From NCBI GenBank assembly GCA_017431345.1, contig JAFRLH010000042.1, forward strand, positions 35,211 through 99,210: 64,000 bases of DNA, in the 5' to 3' direction. Within the stretch, counting starts at the first letter, position 1; every line of letters starts with the position of its first letter. The DNA comes from Lachnospiraceae bacterium. GTDB lineage: Bacteria; Bacillota; Clostridia; Lachnospirales; Lachnospiraceae. The translations under genes and the position numbers were made by a program. This document shows, piece after piece, positions 7,231 through 16,562 of the stretch. Below the pieces are notes generated by a model, which was not told where the DNA came from, made no database searches, and worked only from the letters and a program-made list of their open reading frames with translations.

Positions 7231-9231
7231 TTATTCTCCGAGGACTTTCTTGACCATCTCACGGTCTGCCACTACGGGCACTGTGATATGGTCTGTTCCC
7301 TTGTAGAGTTCATTGTACTCGATCACGGTGGACATGGCGTTCTCGTTCCTTGCCCAGTTTCTTCTGGAAACACCCACCATGGTATCCCACGGCATGGAGT
7401 TTCTCAGGATCTCATCGACTCTTTCACTTCCGTCAAGGACCATGCCGAAGCCGCCATTGATGGATTTGCCGATGCCTACGCCGCCGCCGTTGTGCAGCGC
7501 AACAAGGCTCATGCCGCGTGCGCAGTTTCCGGCGAAGCACTGTGTAGCCATATCAGCCATGATATTGGAACCGTCCTTGATGTTGGAGGTCTCACGGAAA
7601 GGTGAATCCGTGCCGCCGGTATCATGGTGGTCACGTCCCAGCATGACCGGGCCGATCTCTCCCTTACGGACCATGTCATTGAACTTAAGGGCAATCGTCA
7701 TACGGCCGATGGCATCCTGATAAAGGATACGGCACTGGGTGCCGACGACCATCTTGTTCTTCTTCGCATCGCGTACCCATACCCAGTTGTCGCGGTCCTG
7801 ATAACGGCGGGTAGGATCGATGCAGTCCATGGCAGCCTTATCGGTAGCATCCAGATCTTCGGGCTTGCCGGACAGGCAGCACCATCTGAACGGGCCATAG
7901 CCATAGTCGAACAGGCAGGGACCAAGGATATCTTCTACATAGGACGGGAAGATGAATCCGTCGGTCTCATCATAACCGTTCTTGGAAACTTCTTTTACGC
8001 CGGCGTCAAACACAGCCTTCAGGAAGCTGTTGCCGTAATCGAAGAAGTAAGTTCCCTTGTCATGCATTTCGCAGATGAGCTCAAAATGATGTCTGAGGGT
8101 CTTGTCAACAAGCTTTCTGAACTGCTCGGGATCCTTGTCGAGCATCTCCGTTCTCTCTTCGAAGGTAAGACCCTGCGGGCAGTAACCGCCGTCGTAAGGA
8201 ACATGGCAGGAAGTCTGGTCAGACAGAAGATCAACATGGATATTCTTTGCAAGCAGGTACTCAAGCAGATCTACTACGTTTCCGTGATAAGCGATCGCGC
8301 ACGGAGCCTTTTCAGCGAGCTTCTCCTGAGCGATCTTCAGTGCTTCGTCAAGGGAATCGGTGTAGCAGCTTACCCATCCCTGGGTGTATCTGGTCATGAT
8401 ACGGGAGATATCGACTTCGGCGATGATGGATACAGCGCCTGCGATCTCGGCAGCCTTGCCCTGTGCGCCGCTCATGCCGCCAAGTCCGGCTGTTACGAAG
8501 AGACGTCCTGCAAGATCCTGATCCTGCGGGATGCCGAGTTCAAGACGGCCGGCGTTCAGCAGTGTGTTGAAGGTGCCGTGTACGATACCCTGCGGTCCGA
8601 TGTACATCCAGCCGCCTGCTGTCATCTGTCCATAGTTGGCAACGCCCATGGCGGCCGCACGGTTGAAGCTCTCCTGATTGTCGAACATACCGGTCATCAG
8701 GCCGTTCGTGATGATGACTCTGGGAGATTTTTTATGGGAACGGAAAAGTCCGAGCGGATGTCCGCTCATGACCACGAGCGTCTGCTCGTCGGTAAGGACT
8801 TCCAGATATTTCTTGATCAGGCGGTACTGCATCCAGTTCTGGCAGACCTGGCCGGTCTCACCGTAGGTTACCAGCTCGTAAGGATAAAGCGCTACGTCAA
8901 AGTCCAGATTGTTGTCGATCATTACCTGGAATGCTTTGCCTTCGATGCATTTTCCCTTGTATTCATCGATGGGCTTTCCATGCAGAGCGCCCTCGGGACG
9001 GAAACGGTATCCGTAGATACGTCCGTGTTCTTCGAGCTCCTCGGCAAATTCCTTTGCCATCTGCTCATGATGCTGCTTCGGGATATAGCGAAGCGCGTTC
9101 ATGATGGCAGTCTCTTTGTCAGACTGGGACAGTTTTGATTCCCTGCGGGGAGCGCGGCGGTATCCCTCTTCAAATTTGGGATATTCCGGGAGTTCATCAT
9201 CAAGGCGGAGGAAATCAGCATTGAGGTTCAT
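7231..9231 (-). CDS. hutU: Urocanate hydratase
   Basis: A 666-residue urocanase. It hydrates urocanate to imidazolone propionate with tightly bound NAD+. Family blocks include MSGHPLGLFRSHKKSPRV, TAGLGGMSGAQGKAAEIAGA, DQTSCHVPYDGGYCPQG and LGRDHHDTGGTDSPFRETS. The protein is longer than the about 550-residue Bacillus/Pseudomonas form and resembles the long form of about 670 residues. I start at ATG 9231 (MNLNADFLRL), 11 nt after an AAAGGA site; the frame is open to 9318 but lacks family similarity there. It leads the hutU-hutI-ftcD-fchA series. A candidate operator lies at 9331-9347. Confidence 0.97.
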   Translation of the reverse strand: MNLNADFLRLDDELPEYPKFEEGYRRAPRRESKLSQSDKETAIMNALRYIPKQHHEQMAKEFAEELEEHGRIYGYRFRPEGALHGKPIDEYKGKCIEGKAFQVMIDNNLDFDVALYPYELVTYGETGQVCQNWMQYRLIKKYLEVLTDEQTLVVMSGHPLGLFRSHKKSPRVIITNGLMTGMFDNQESFNRAAAMGVANYGQMTAGGWMYIGPQGIVHGTFNTLLNAGRLELGIPQDQDLAGRLFVTAGLGGMSGAQGKAAEIAGAVSIIAEVDISRIMTRYTQGWVSCYTDSLDEALKIAQEKLAEKAPCAIAYHGNVVDLLEYLLAKNIHVDLLSDQTSCHVPYDGGYCPQGLTFEERTEMLDKDPEQFRKLVDKTLRHHFELICEMHDKGTYFFDYGNSFLKAVFDAGVKEVSKNGYDETDGFIFPSYVEDILGPCLFDYGYGPFRWCCLSGKPEDLDATDKAAMDCIDPTRRYQDRDNWVWVRDAKKNKMVVGTQCRILYQDAIGRMTIALKFNDMVRKGEIGPVMLGRDHHDTGGTDSPFRETSNIKDGSNIMADMATQCFAGNCARGMSLVALHNGGGVGIGKSINGGFGMVLDGSERVDEILRNSMPWDTMVGVSRRNWARNENAMSTVIEYNELYKGTDHITVPVVADREMVKKVLGE

Positions 9232-9330
9232 AATGAGTACCATCCTTTCATATTGTATATTGGTTACGGGAGTGCCGATTAAAGACGCATCGTCATCCAC
9301 TATCATTTCCGGAGTCATTTTAACACACGT

Positions 9331-9347
9331 TCCGTCAAAGAAACGTC
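9331..9347 (-). promoter_or_regulatory. Candidate direct-repeat operator upstream of hutU
   Basis: On the plus strand CGTC-AAAGAAA-CGTC; in gene sense GACGTTTCTTTGACG, followed 10 nt later by TAAAAT as a possible -10. The region before the second hutH-type gene has CGTC-AGAAAAA-CGTC with the same 7-nt spacing and a TAAAAT 9 nt further on. Confidence 0.4.
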
Positions 9348-9392
9348 CTTTTTATCAAAATGATCCGCCGATTTTCAAAAAGATTCACAAAA

Positions 9393-9429
9393 AAAAGACG
9401 CTGGCGGCTCCGGGGGGAAAACCGCCAGC
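9393..9429 (-). terminator. Terminator of the dehydrogenase/ABC operon
   Basis: Stem GCTGGCGG (9400-9407) / CCGCCAGC (9422-9429), followed in gene sense by GTC and a run of eight T, 58 nt after the stop of the zinc dehydrogenase gene. Confidence 0.9.
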
Positions 9430-9486
9430 ATCCCCGCTCTATGATGAAGGTACTGGCAATACCCTTGTCTGCTGTCAATACATGGA

Positions 9487-10476
9487 TCAGAACCTGAACA
9501 GGATCTTCATGTCTTTCTTCACGGCACCGGCAAGACGTTCGAATCCCTCTGCGGCCTGTTCCGGGAAAAGCACGGAGCTGATGATCCAGGAAAGATCCAT
9601 GCCGTCTTCCGTGATCAGCCTTGCCGCTTCCTCTAGATCCTCCCTGTCGTAATTATTGCTGCCGATCAGTTTCATTTCCTTGCTGACGGCGGCATTGAGA
9701 TCAACGACGGGCAGTTTTTCATAGATTGCAGAAATATAAAGGCGGCTGCCGTGCTTTGCATGCTGTATCATCAGGTCCAGTGCACGCCCTGATCCCGCTG
9801 CATCTACGATAATATCTGCTTCGGGAGCATAAGCTGTCAGATCCGGTCCGACTTCCGCAAGGCCGGCAGCTCTTGCCACACCCTGACGGTATTCATCAAT
9901 ATCTGCCACTGCAACACTTTTCAGATGGTATACCTCATTCAGGACCGCAGCGATCAGGAGACCGATCGGCCCGCCGCCTACGATCAATGCTTTTTCCTTT
10001 TCTGCCGCATCCATTCTCTTGCACGCATGGACGGCAACGGCCAGCGGTTCGATCAGGGCAGCCTGCTTCAGATCCTTCGGTTCCTTCAGCAGAATGAGTT
10101 TTTCCGGTTCCAGAGCGACATATTCCGCAAAACATCCCGGCCTCGCTTCCCCGATAAAGGCCAGATTTTCACATCGCGGATAAGCGCCGTCACTGCAGGC
10201 TCTGCATTTTCCGCATACGATACGGGGATCTCCCGTAACTGCATCGCCTGCTTTAAAGCCGGATCCGTCCGGCGCGCTTACGATATGGCCGACAAACTCG
10301 TGTCCCATGGTCTCCGGGAGATCTTCCACGAACATGCCTTCCCGGTAGATATGAAGATCCGATCCGCAGATCCCGGCATAATCCACCTTGATCAGCGCTT
10401 CTTCCGGTTTCGGAACGACTTTTTCAATTTCTTCAAAACGGACATCCCGGATCCCGTAATTTCTTACTGCTTTCAT
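9487..10476 (-). CDS. Zinc-dependent medium-chain alcohol/polyol dehydrogenase
   Basis: A 329-residue MDR enzyme. Catalytic zinc region: AGICGSDLHIYRE and GHEFVGHI. Structural zinc loop: CGKCRACSDGAYPRC with four Cys. A Rossmann motif GGGPIGLL lies near residue 165. The acid ligand is in LIEPLAVAVHACKR. Related enzymes oxidise secondary hydroxyls of polyols, sorbitol or threonine with NAD+. It is the last gene of a six-gene operon and starts 18 nt after the SDR stop, with its own GGAGG site. The substrate cannot be read from sequence; the context suggests a small polyol or polyol-like acid. Confidence 0.88.
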   Translation of the reverse strand: MKAVRNYGIRDVRFEEIEKVVPKPEEALIKVDYAGICGSDLHIYREGMFVEDLPETMGHEFVGHIVSAPDGSGFKAGDAVTGDPRIVCGKCRACSDGAYPRCENLAFIGEARPGCFAEYVALEPEKLILLKEPKDLKQAALIEPLAVAVHACKRMDAAEKEKALIVGGGPIGLLIAAVLNEVYHLKSVAVADIDEYRQGVARAAGLAEVGPDLTAYAPEADIIVDAAGSGRALDLMIQHAKHGSRLYISAIYEKLPVVDLNAAVSKEMKLIGSNNYDREDLEEAARLITEDGMDLSWIISSVLFPEQAAEGFERLAGAVKKDMKILFRF

Positions 10477-10493
10477 CCGATTCCTCCGCGCCG

Positions 10494-11273
10494 TCAGCTT
10501 GCAAGCCAGCCGCCGTCCACCTTAATGGTGACGCCTGTCACATAATCGCTGGCGGGGGACGCCAGGAAGAGCATGGGGCCGGCAAGATCGGCGACAGTGC
10601 CCCAGCGGCCGAGCGGGATCCTGCCTTCGATCCATGCTCTGTGCTCGGGATTGTCAAAGAAAGGCTGCGTCATGGGCGTGATGAAATAACCCGGCGCCAC
10701 ACAGTTTACCTGGATATTGGCATCGGCAAGTTCGATCGCCATTGTCTTGGAAAGCTGAATAACGCCGCCTTTCGTCGAGCAGTAAACGCTGCTTTCCGCG
10801 AGTCCGATATAGCTTCCCAGGGAACCGATGTTGATGATCTTCCCGCCGCCGGTCTCCTTCATGCATCTGGCGACCTGCTGGGCGACAAAGAAAACGCCTC
10901 TCATATTGACGGCATGGATCTTGTCATACTGCCGTTCCGTCACATCCACAAAGTTATTGATATCTTCCACACCGGCATTGTTGATCAGGATATCGATCCT
11001 GCCGTATTTCTCCATGATCTCACTGCACATGGCTTTGATGGAATCGAGCTTTGTAACGTCAACGAACAGCGCTTCCGCTTTTCCTCCCTGTGCAATGATG
11101 TCTGCGACCGTTCCGTTTGCCGCTTCCGTATTGATATCCGCACAAATCACGGTGCATCCGGCCTCTGCGAACACATGCGCATATCCTTCTCCCAGTCCGG
11201 TGCCCGAACCGGTGATCAGCGCGATCTTTCCGCTGATATCAAACAGGTTCTTGTCTTTCATAACCTTATCCAT
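10494..11273 (-). CDS. Short-chain dehydrogenase/reductase (SDR)
   Basis: About 259 residues with the classical SDR pattern: cofactor motif TGSGTGLGEGYA, NNAG in ILINNAGVEDINN, catalytic Ser in INIGSLGSYIG, and YCSTKGG for the Tyr and Lys. The acid in VICADIN at the end of beta-2 indicates NAD(H) preference. I start at ATG 11273, preceded by AGGAGG at 6 nt. It sits between the ABC binding-protein gene and the zinc dehydrogenase, so it probably oxidises the imported compound or a product of the histidinol-dehydrogenase-like enzyme. Confidence 0.9.
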   Translation of the reverse strand: MDKVMKDKNLFDISGKIALITGSGTGLGEGYAHVFAEAGCTVICADINTEAANGTVADIIAQGGKAEALFVDVTKLDSIKAMCSEIMEKYGRIDILINNAGVEDINNFVDVTERQYDKIHAVNMRGVFFVAQQVARCMKETGGGKIINIGSLGSYIGLAESSVYCSTKGGVIQLSKTMAIELADANIQVNCVAPGYFITPMTQPFFDNPEHRAWIEGRIPLGRWGTVADLAGPMLFLASPASDYVTGVTIKVDGGWLAS

Positions 11274-11336
11274 GGTATTCCTCCTGTGGAAACTGCGGAC
11301 GAACAGTGCGTCCGCCCGCAGCATCAGCATTTACTA

Positions 11337-12536
11337 TTATTTTTCAATAACGTTCTCCCAGATCTGGTCGCTGTCCGCGGGTGCTTCCTGCGGTACGAGC
11401 GGCGCCTGAAGGATCAGGGTCTCGCCGGAATCGGCGTAGGTGTTCTCAATGAATTCAGCCGGCGACCACAGTGCGCCTTCCTCTTCGATCTTGGTCCCTA
11501 CAGGCGGGATCTCTCCGCCCTTCAGCATGACATCGATATATTCCACGGCCATCTCCGCTGCCTGCAGAGCCGGCTGTTCCACGACGCAGTAGAGCTTGCC
11601 CTGCTTGATCAGTTCGATGCCTTCCATGCCGATGCAGATGCCGGAAATGCAGTAATCCGCGGGATTCAGGTTGTGCGCTTCCACGGCAGAAACGACGCCG
11701 CTGCCCATGATATCGGGAGTATGGACATAGATGCCTACGCAGTCTTCTTCGTGTGCTGTCAGCAGGTCTGAACAGCGGTTGTAGGAATCATCATTGTTCC
11801 AGTTTCCTTCACCCTGTACGACCGTCAGCTGCGGATACTGGCTGATGACTTTTTCAAAACCGGTATGGCAGTCTGTCGTGTACATATCGACAAGAGCGCC
11901 GGTGATCTCGATGATCGTACCTTCGGGTACTTCTCCGTTGTGCTTTTCCTTGATTCCCTCGATCATCTGCGCAGCCGCTCTTTCGGAGGATTCCACGATA
12001 TCGTTCGTAATGAACAGATCCACATGTCCTCCCTCGGGGCAGGTATCCACAGCCATGACCGGGATGCCGGCTTCATTCAGCGCTTCAATGCCGGGTACAA
12101 GAGAGACCAGGTCTTCGGCACCGCCGAGGATGAAAGCGTCAATATCCTGCGCAATATAGTTATCGATCGCGTTAAGGATCTTCGTAGTATCCGCCTGTGC
12201 ATCCGTGATCAGGGGCTCTTTATATCCCAGCTCCGCACATTTGTTCTTTACGCCGATCATCAGTGCCTGGATAAACTCCATGTTTGCGTACTTAACGACC
12301 ATGCCGATCTGAGGCGCATCACCATCCGCATTTTCAGCCGCCGCTTCTGCGGCTGCTTCCGTTACAGCCTCCACTGCCGCTTCCGTATCAGCTGCCGCCG
12401 CTTCGGTTTCAGCTGCTGCCGCCTCCGTTTCAGCCGCTTCCGTTTCAGCCGGCTGAGAACTGCTGCCGCAAGCCGCCAGAGCGAACACCATGCAAACCGC
12501 CATCAGAACTGCAAGTAACCTTCTCGCTTTCTTCAT
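11337..12536 (-). CDS. Sugar-type ABC transporter substrate-binding lipoprotein
   Basis: A 399-residue exported lipoprotein: basic N-terminus, hydrophobic stretch and lipobox LAAC with Cys23. A tether of about 45 residues made almost only of Ala, Glu and Thr follows, then a periplasmic-binding-protein type 1 fold (IGMVVKYANMEFIQALMIGV, GIPVMAVDT, DCVGIYVHTPDIMGSGVVSAV). This fold binds ribose, xylose, autoinducer-2 and related compounds. It is the third component of the importer with the two genes upstream. Confidence 0.92.
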   Translation of the reverse strand: MKKARRLLAVLMAVCMVFALAACGSSSQPAETEAAETEAAAAETEAAAADTEAAVEAVTEAAAEAAAENADGDAPQIGMVVKYANMEFIQALMIGVKNKCAELGYKEPLITDAQADTTKILNAIDNYIAQDIDAFILGGAEDLVSLVPGIEALNEAGIPVMAVDTCPEGGHVDLFITNDIVESSERAAAQMIEGIKEKHNGEVPEGTIIEITGALVDMYTTDCHTGFEKVISQYPQLTVVQGEGNWNNDDSYNRCSDLLTAHEEDCVGIYVHTPDIMGSGVVSAVEAHNLNPADYCISGICIGMEGIELIKQGKLYCVVEQPALQAAEMAVEYIDVMLKGGEIPPVGTKIEEEGALWSPAEFIENTYADSGETLILQAPLVPQEAPADSDQIWENVIEK

Positions 12537-12587
12537 TATGTAGCTCCTCCTTATTTAATAATTGTTTTTTCATGCCGCTTCCGGCAG

Positions 12588-13625
12588 TTATCCTCTTTTG
12601 ATGAATGTGTCTGCGCCGGGTTCGGAAGTATTCTTGTTCTGTTCCAGCTTGCGCAGGTTTTCCTTGTACATCAGCTGTGCACTGTATTTTACCCTTACGC
12701 GGTCAAGGATGATCGCCAGGAAGATCAGCGCGCCTTTTGTTGCAGCGACCAGGTTGACATCCACGTTCAGCAGTGTCAGAGAGTTATCTACCATACCGAG
12801 GAACAGCGCGCCGCCGAGCATACCGATCGGCTTGCCGACGCCTCCGGAGAAACTGCAGCCGCCCAGGATCGCACCGGCGATCGAGAATGTCACCAGGTTG
12901 TTTCCCATGGTATTCGAAATGGAATTCTGACGTCCGGCTGCGATCAGTCCGGCTGTCGCCGCCAGAATGCCGGCAAGCACGAACGCCCTGATCACGACTT
13001 TGTCGGTGTTGATCCCGGCGATAAAGGAAGCCTGGCGGTTTCCGCCTGTCAGCTTGAATTTTCTTCCGAAGATCGTCTTGCGAAAGATCCATTCGAAGAT
13101 CAGGAAGATGATCAGGAATACAAATACTGCAAAGGGAATGCTTCCGATCCTTCCGCGTCCGAGGAAGGAATAGACTTCATCCAGTCCCGTCAGCGAGAAG
13201 GGAACCAGGAAGAGCACCATTCCTCTCATGATGATCTGCATGGACATCGTAAGCAGGAACGAATTCGCCTTCAGTTTCGACACAATGGTTCCCGAGAACA
13301 GGCCGATCAGCGCACCGATCGCCAGCGTCATCAGAAGACAGAGCCAGGGATTCATTCCGCCCATGGAATTTGCGAACAGGATCGTTGCACACGGAGCGAA
13401 TGCCAGTGTGGCGTCCAGTGACAGATCAAGCTCTCCGACCATCAATACGATTCCCTGTGCCAGCACCAGCATTCCCAGAAGGGAAGACTGGAACAGGATA
13501 TTGATCATATTTTTGGGTGTGAAAAAGCTTGGTGTAACAAATACATTAAAGACAAAGAATATCGCGAGCAGCACCCATACCAGATTGTCCAGCAGGGTCA
13601 GCTGTATTTTTGTTGACGTTCTCAT
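12588..13625 (-). CDS. Ribose-type ABC transporter permease
   Basis: A 345-residue RbsC-family integral membrane protein with about eight to ten hydrophobic segments. Family marks are GELDLSLDATLAFAPCATILFA near residue 65 and a GAILGGCSFSGGVGKPIGMLGGAL loop near the C-terminal third. The start overlaps the stop of the ATPase gene as ATGA, so the two are translationally coupled. Only one permease gene is present, so a homodimer is likely. Confidence 0.93.
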   Translation of the reverse strand: MRTSTKIQLTLLDNLVWVLLAIFFVFNVFVTPSFFTPKNMINILFQSSLLGMLVLAQGIVLMVGELDLSLDATLAFAPCATILFANSMGGMNPWLCLLMTLAIGALIGLFSGTIVSKLKANSFLLTMSMQIIMRGMVLFLVPFSLTGLDEVYSFLGRGRIGSIPFAVFVFLIIFLIFEWIFRKTIFGRKFKLTGGNRQASFIAGINTDKVVIRAFVLAGILAATAGLIAAGRQNSISNTMGNNLVTFSIAGAILGGCSFSGGVGKPIGMLGGALFLGMVDNSLTLLNVDVNLVAATKGALIFLAIILDRVRVKYSAQLMYKENLRKLEQNKNTSEPGADTFIKRG

Positions 13626-15178
13626 CCGTCCGCCTCCTCCTTATGAATGACCTCACCCTGCGTGGCCCGGTAGATTGCTTCCTCATCGTATTCGCCGCGG
13701 CTGAACGCATCAATGATGCGGCCTCCATACAGGATCACGATGCGGTCACAGATCTTCATCAGGTCATCGATGCCCGGCGAGCTCAGGATCACGCAGGAGC
13801 CTTCCCGCATTCCTTCATCGATGGAATGAAGGATGCTCTCCTTTGCATCGATATCGACGCCTCTGGTCGGCTCGTCAAGAAGACATACCACGGGTTTCTG
13901 GGCGATGACCTTGCCCACCATGACTTTCTGCTTGTTTCCTCCGGAAAGCTGGTTGATCTCCTGCTCCCTTGAGAAAGCCTTTACATCCAGGTGCTTTATC
14001 AGATCATCGACCATCCTGTTTTCTTTTCCTGAACTGATAATGCCTGCCGAAGAGATCCGGTCCAGCACAGAGATCGACATATTGCTCTTGATGGACGCGA
14101 TCGGGATCAGTCCTTCCCGTTCCCTCTCTTCGGCCATATAGACGATGCCGTCCTTTATTGCAGCTTCCGGTGTTCTGTAACGCTTTGATTTCCCCTTATA
14201 CAGAATCTCTCCCGCATCAAACCGGTCAGCACCGACGATGCTTTTGAAGATCTCGGTCCGCCCGGCCCCCCGCAGGCCCGCGATCCCGACGATCTCACCT
14301 TCATGAACTTTCAGAAAAATATTCGTGAATTTTCCATGGCGGGTAAAATCCCGGAGTTCGAAAAGCGGTTCTTTCGTCCTGTCGATCTTTACGTTCTGAT
14401 GTCCGGTAAATTCCGCGGATTCTTTGGATTTTCCGACGATCAGGGCAGCGATTTTCTGCAGGTCCAGTTCGGATACTTTATGGGTCCCGACGGCTTTGCC
14501 GTCCCGGAGCACCGTTACCCGGTCGCACACATTCAGCAGTTCCTTGGTATGATGCGAAATGAAAATGACTGTTTTGCCAGCATTGACCCGGTCCTCAATG
14601 ATCTTGTAAAGAAGCACCGAGTCCGCCTGGGTCAGTGACGCGGATACTTCGTCCATGATAATAATATCCGCATCTTCGACATAGCATGTCTTTACCACCA
14701 GCATCAGCTGCTGCGCACTGATCGAGAGATCCCGAACATAATAATCCGGTTCTATGGGAAGCCCTGCATTTGTCAGGATCTCATGCGCCTTTTTCCGCAG
14801 TGCGTTCCAGTTTATGGTATTCCTGTGATCGTTGTAGATCGGCATGAAAAGGTTTTCCATGACCGTTCCTTCCGCGATCGTCTGCGGCTCCTGCGTGATG
14901 ATCGAGATCTTGTTGCGTTTGGCAATGATCGGCGTAAAGGAACTGAACGATTTTCCGTTTACCACGATCTCCCCGCTGCTCGGCTGGATGATGCCTGACA
15001 GGATGCTGACGAGCGTGGATTTTCCCGCGCCGTTCTTCCCGATCAGTCCGTGGACTTCTCCGCGCTCCACGCTGAAATTGACATCATTGAGCGCCACGGT
15101 TCCGGCGTACAGTTTTGTGATCCCGCGCATTTCAAGGACGGTTTCCCCTGAAGGATGGCGGGCCGCGTTCTCAGCCAT
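13622..15178 (-). CDS. Ribose-type ABC transporter ATP-binding protein with two ABC domains
   Basis: About 518 residues with two ABC modules. The first has Walker A GKNGAGKST and LIIMDE-like Walker B (DADIIIMDEVSASL). The second has the degenerate P-loop GLRGAGRTE usual for RbsA/MglA, with signature LSGGNKQK and Walker B VVCLLDEPTRGVD. I start at ATG 15178, preceded by AAAGGAGGAGG. It powers the importer with the permease and lipoprotein that follow it. Confidence 0.95.
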   Translation of the reverse strand: MAENAARHPSGETVLEMRGITKLYAGTVALNDVNFSVERGEVHGLIGKNGAGKSTLVSILSGIIQPSSGEIVVNGKSFSSFTPIIAKRNKISIITQEPQTIAEGTVMENLFMPIYNDHRNTINWNALRKKAHEILTNAGLPIEPDYYVRDLSISAQQLMLVVKTCYVEDADIIIMDEVSASLTQADSVLLYKIIEDRVNAGKTVIFISHHTKELLNVCDRVTVLRDGKAVGTHKVSELDLQKIAALIVGKSKESAEFTGHQNVKIDRTKEPLFELRDFTRHGKFTNIFLKVHEGEIVGIAGLRGAGRTEIFKSIVGADRFDAGEILYKGKSKRYRTPEAAIKDGIVYMAEEREREGLIPIASIKSNMSISVLDRISSAGIISSGKENRMVDDLIKHLDVKAFSREQEINQLSGGNKQKVMVGKVIAQKPVVCLLDEPTRGVDIDAKESILHSIDEGMREGSCVILSSPGIDDLMKICDRIVILYGGRIIDAFSRGEYDEEAIYRATQGEVIHKEEADG

Positions 15179-15244
15179 ATCTTCCTCCTCCTTTCTTTTA
15201 AGATGATCCGCTGCCATGCGGCAGCGGATCACAGCAAAAGAGGA

Positions 15245-16510
15245 TCATTCTTCCACACGAAGTCTCACGGAATCACGATGCGCGATCAGGCCTTCCAGCT
15301 GGGCAAAGCGCATGCAGGGATCCGCCATGTTCCTGCAGCCTTCTTCCGATACGAACTGATAGAACGCCACCTTGATGTAAGCGCCTACCCAGAGTCCGCT
15401 CGAATAACGGGCCGTGCTCATCGTCGGCAGCGTATGGTTCGTTCCGGAAACAAAGTCTCCGAACGCCACCGGCGCATAATGTCCGACGAACATGGAGCCG
15501 AAATGAAGCAGTTTGTCAGCGACCTCCCTTTCATTTTCGACTTCCACTTCCAGATGCTCGGGTGCGATCTGATTGCTGAGCGCACAGGCTTCCTCTATAC
15601 TGTCGACCAGATAGACCTGGCCGTTGTCGTTCCAGGACTGGCTGGCGACCGCCGCCGTAGGCAGTGTCTCCAGGAGTTTGTCAAGTTCCGCAAGGCTCCT
15701 GTCGATCACGCCCTGATCTGTGCAGACCAGGATCGGCTTTGCATTCGGATCATGTTCTGCCTGTGCAAGCAGGTCGATCGCGACAAATTTCGGATTGGCC
15801 GTATGATCCGCCAGTACAAGCACTTCACTGGGGCCGGCAATGGAATCAATGCCGACATCTCCGTACACCTGTCTCTTTGCTTCTGCGACGAATTTATTGC
15901 CGGGTCCTACTACAAGATCGACCTTCTTTACCGATTCCGTTCCGTAAGCAAATGCCGCAATGCCCTGGGCACCGCCCATGCAGTAGATCTCATCAGCGCC
16001 GGCAATATCCATGGCCACCAGTACAGCCGGATGGATCGTTCCGTATCCGGCAAAAGGCGGTGAGCATACCGCGATTTCTTTCACGCCGGCGACTTTGGCG
16101 GGAAGGATGCTCATCAGCGCGGTCGAAGGAAGCGGATGACGGCCGGCAGGGACATAGCAGCCGCAGCGCTCTACCGGAACAAGCTTATGTCCAAGTTCCA
16201 GTCCGGGGACTGTGCTCTTAAAATTCAGGTTCTTCAGGCAGTCGAGCTGCTTCTCGGCAAAAATACGGATCTGGCCTGCAGCAAATCGGATCGCTTCGAT
16301 CGTCTCAGGATCCACCTGATCATAAGCGGCCTTTACAGTTTCCGGTCCGACTTTTACACCTGTGATCTCCATATGATCAAACTTTGCGGCATATTCAATC
16401 AAAGCCTTGTCGCCGTTCTCACGGACATTATCGATGATCCCCATGACGGTTTCCGTAAGGGCAGTATCACGCTGGTAGGTCTTTTTGACAGCCTGTTTGA
16501 TAACCTTCAT
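15245..16510 (-). CDS. Histidinol dehydrogenase-like NAD-dependent dehydrogenase
   Basis: A 421-residue HisD-family protein. All catalytic and zinc positions of HisD are visible: QAEHDPN (Gln and His ligands), APEHLEV (catalytic Glu-His), AFGDFVSGTNHTLPT (Asp ligand) and the C-terminal LEGLIAHRDSV (His ligand). HisD oxidises an alcohol to an acid in two NAD steps. No his biosynthesis genes are nearby; it leads an operon with a sugar importer, an SDR and an MDR. HisD homologues in such settings act on other alcohols, for example HpsN on dihydroxypropanesulfonate. I therefore call it HisD-like and not hisD. Confidence 0.85.
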   Translation of the reverse strand: MKVIKQAVKKTYQRDTALTETVMGIIDNVRENGDKALIEYAAKFDHMEITGVKVGPETVKAAYDQVDPETIEAIRFAAGQIRIFAEKQLDCLKNLNFKSTVPGLELGHKLVPVERCGCYVPAGRHPLPSTALMSILPAKVAGVKEIAVCSPPFAGYGTIHPAVLVAMDIAGADEIYCMGGAQGIAAFAYGTESVKKVDLVVGPGNKFVAEAKRQVYGDVGIDSIAGPSEVLVLADHTANPKFVAIDLLAQAEHDPNAKPILVCTDQGVIDRSLAELDKLLETLPTAAVASQSWNDNGQVYLVDSIEEACALSNQIAPEHLEVEVENEREVADKLLHFGSMFVGHYAPVAFGDFVSGTNHTLPTMSTARYSSGLWVGAYIKVAFYQFVSEEGCRNMADPCMRFAQLEGLIAHRDSVRLRVEE

Positions 16511-16562
16511 TTCATATTACCTTCCTTTCGTTGATTTAAGGGCTGCACTTTAGTACACTACC

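Noticed and set aside
12310-12480. Repetitive stretch in the binding-protein gene as a possible tandem-repeat element
   Set aside because: It encodes an Ala/Glu/Thr-rich tether after the lipobox, common in clostridial lipoproteins; codons vary and no DNA repeat unit is conserved.
15245-16510. Calling the HisD-like gene a biosynthetic hisD
   Set aside because: No other his genes are near and it is operonic with an importer and two dehydrogenases, so a catabolic homologue is more likely.
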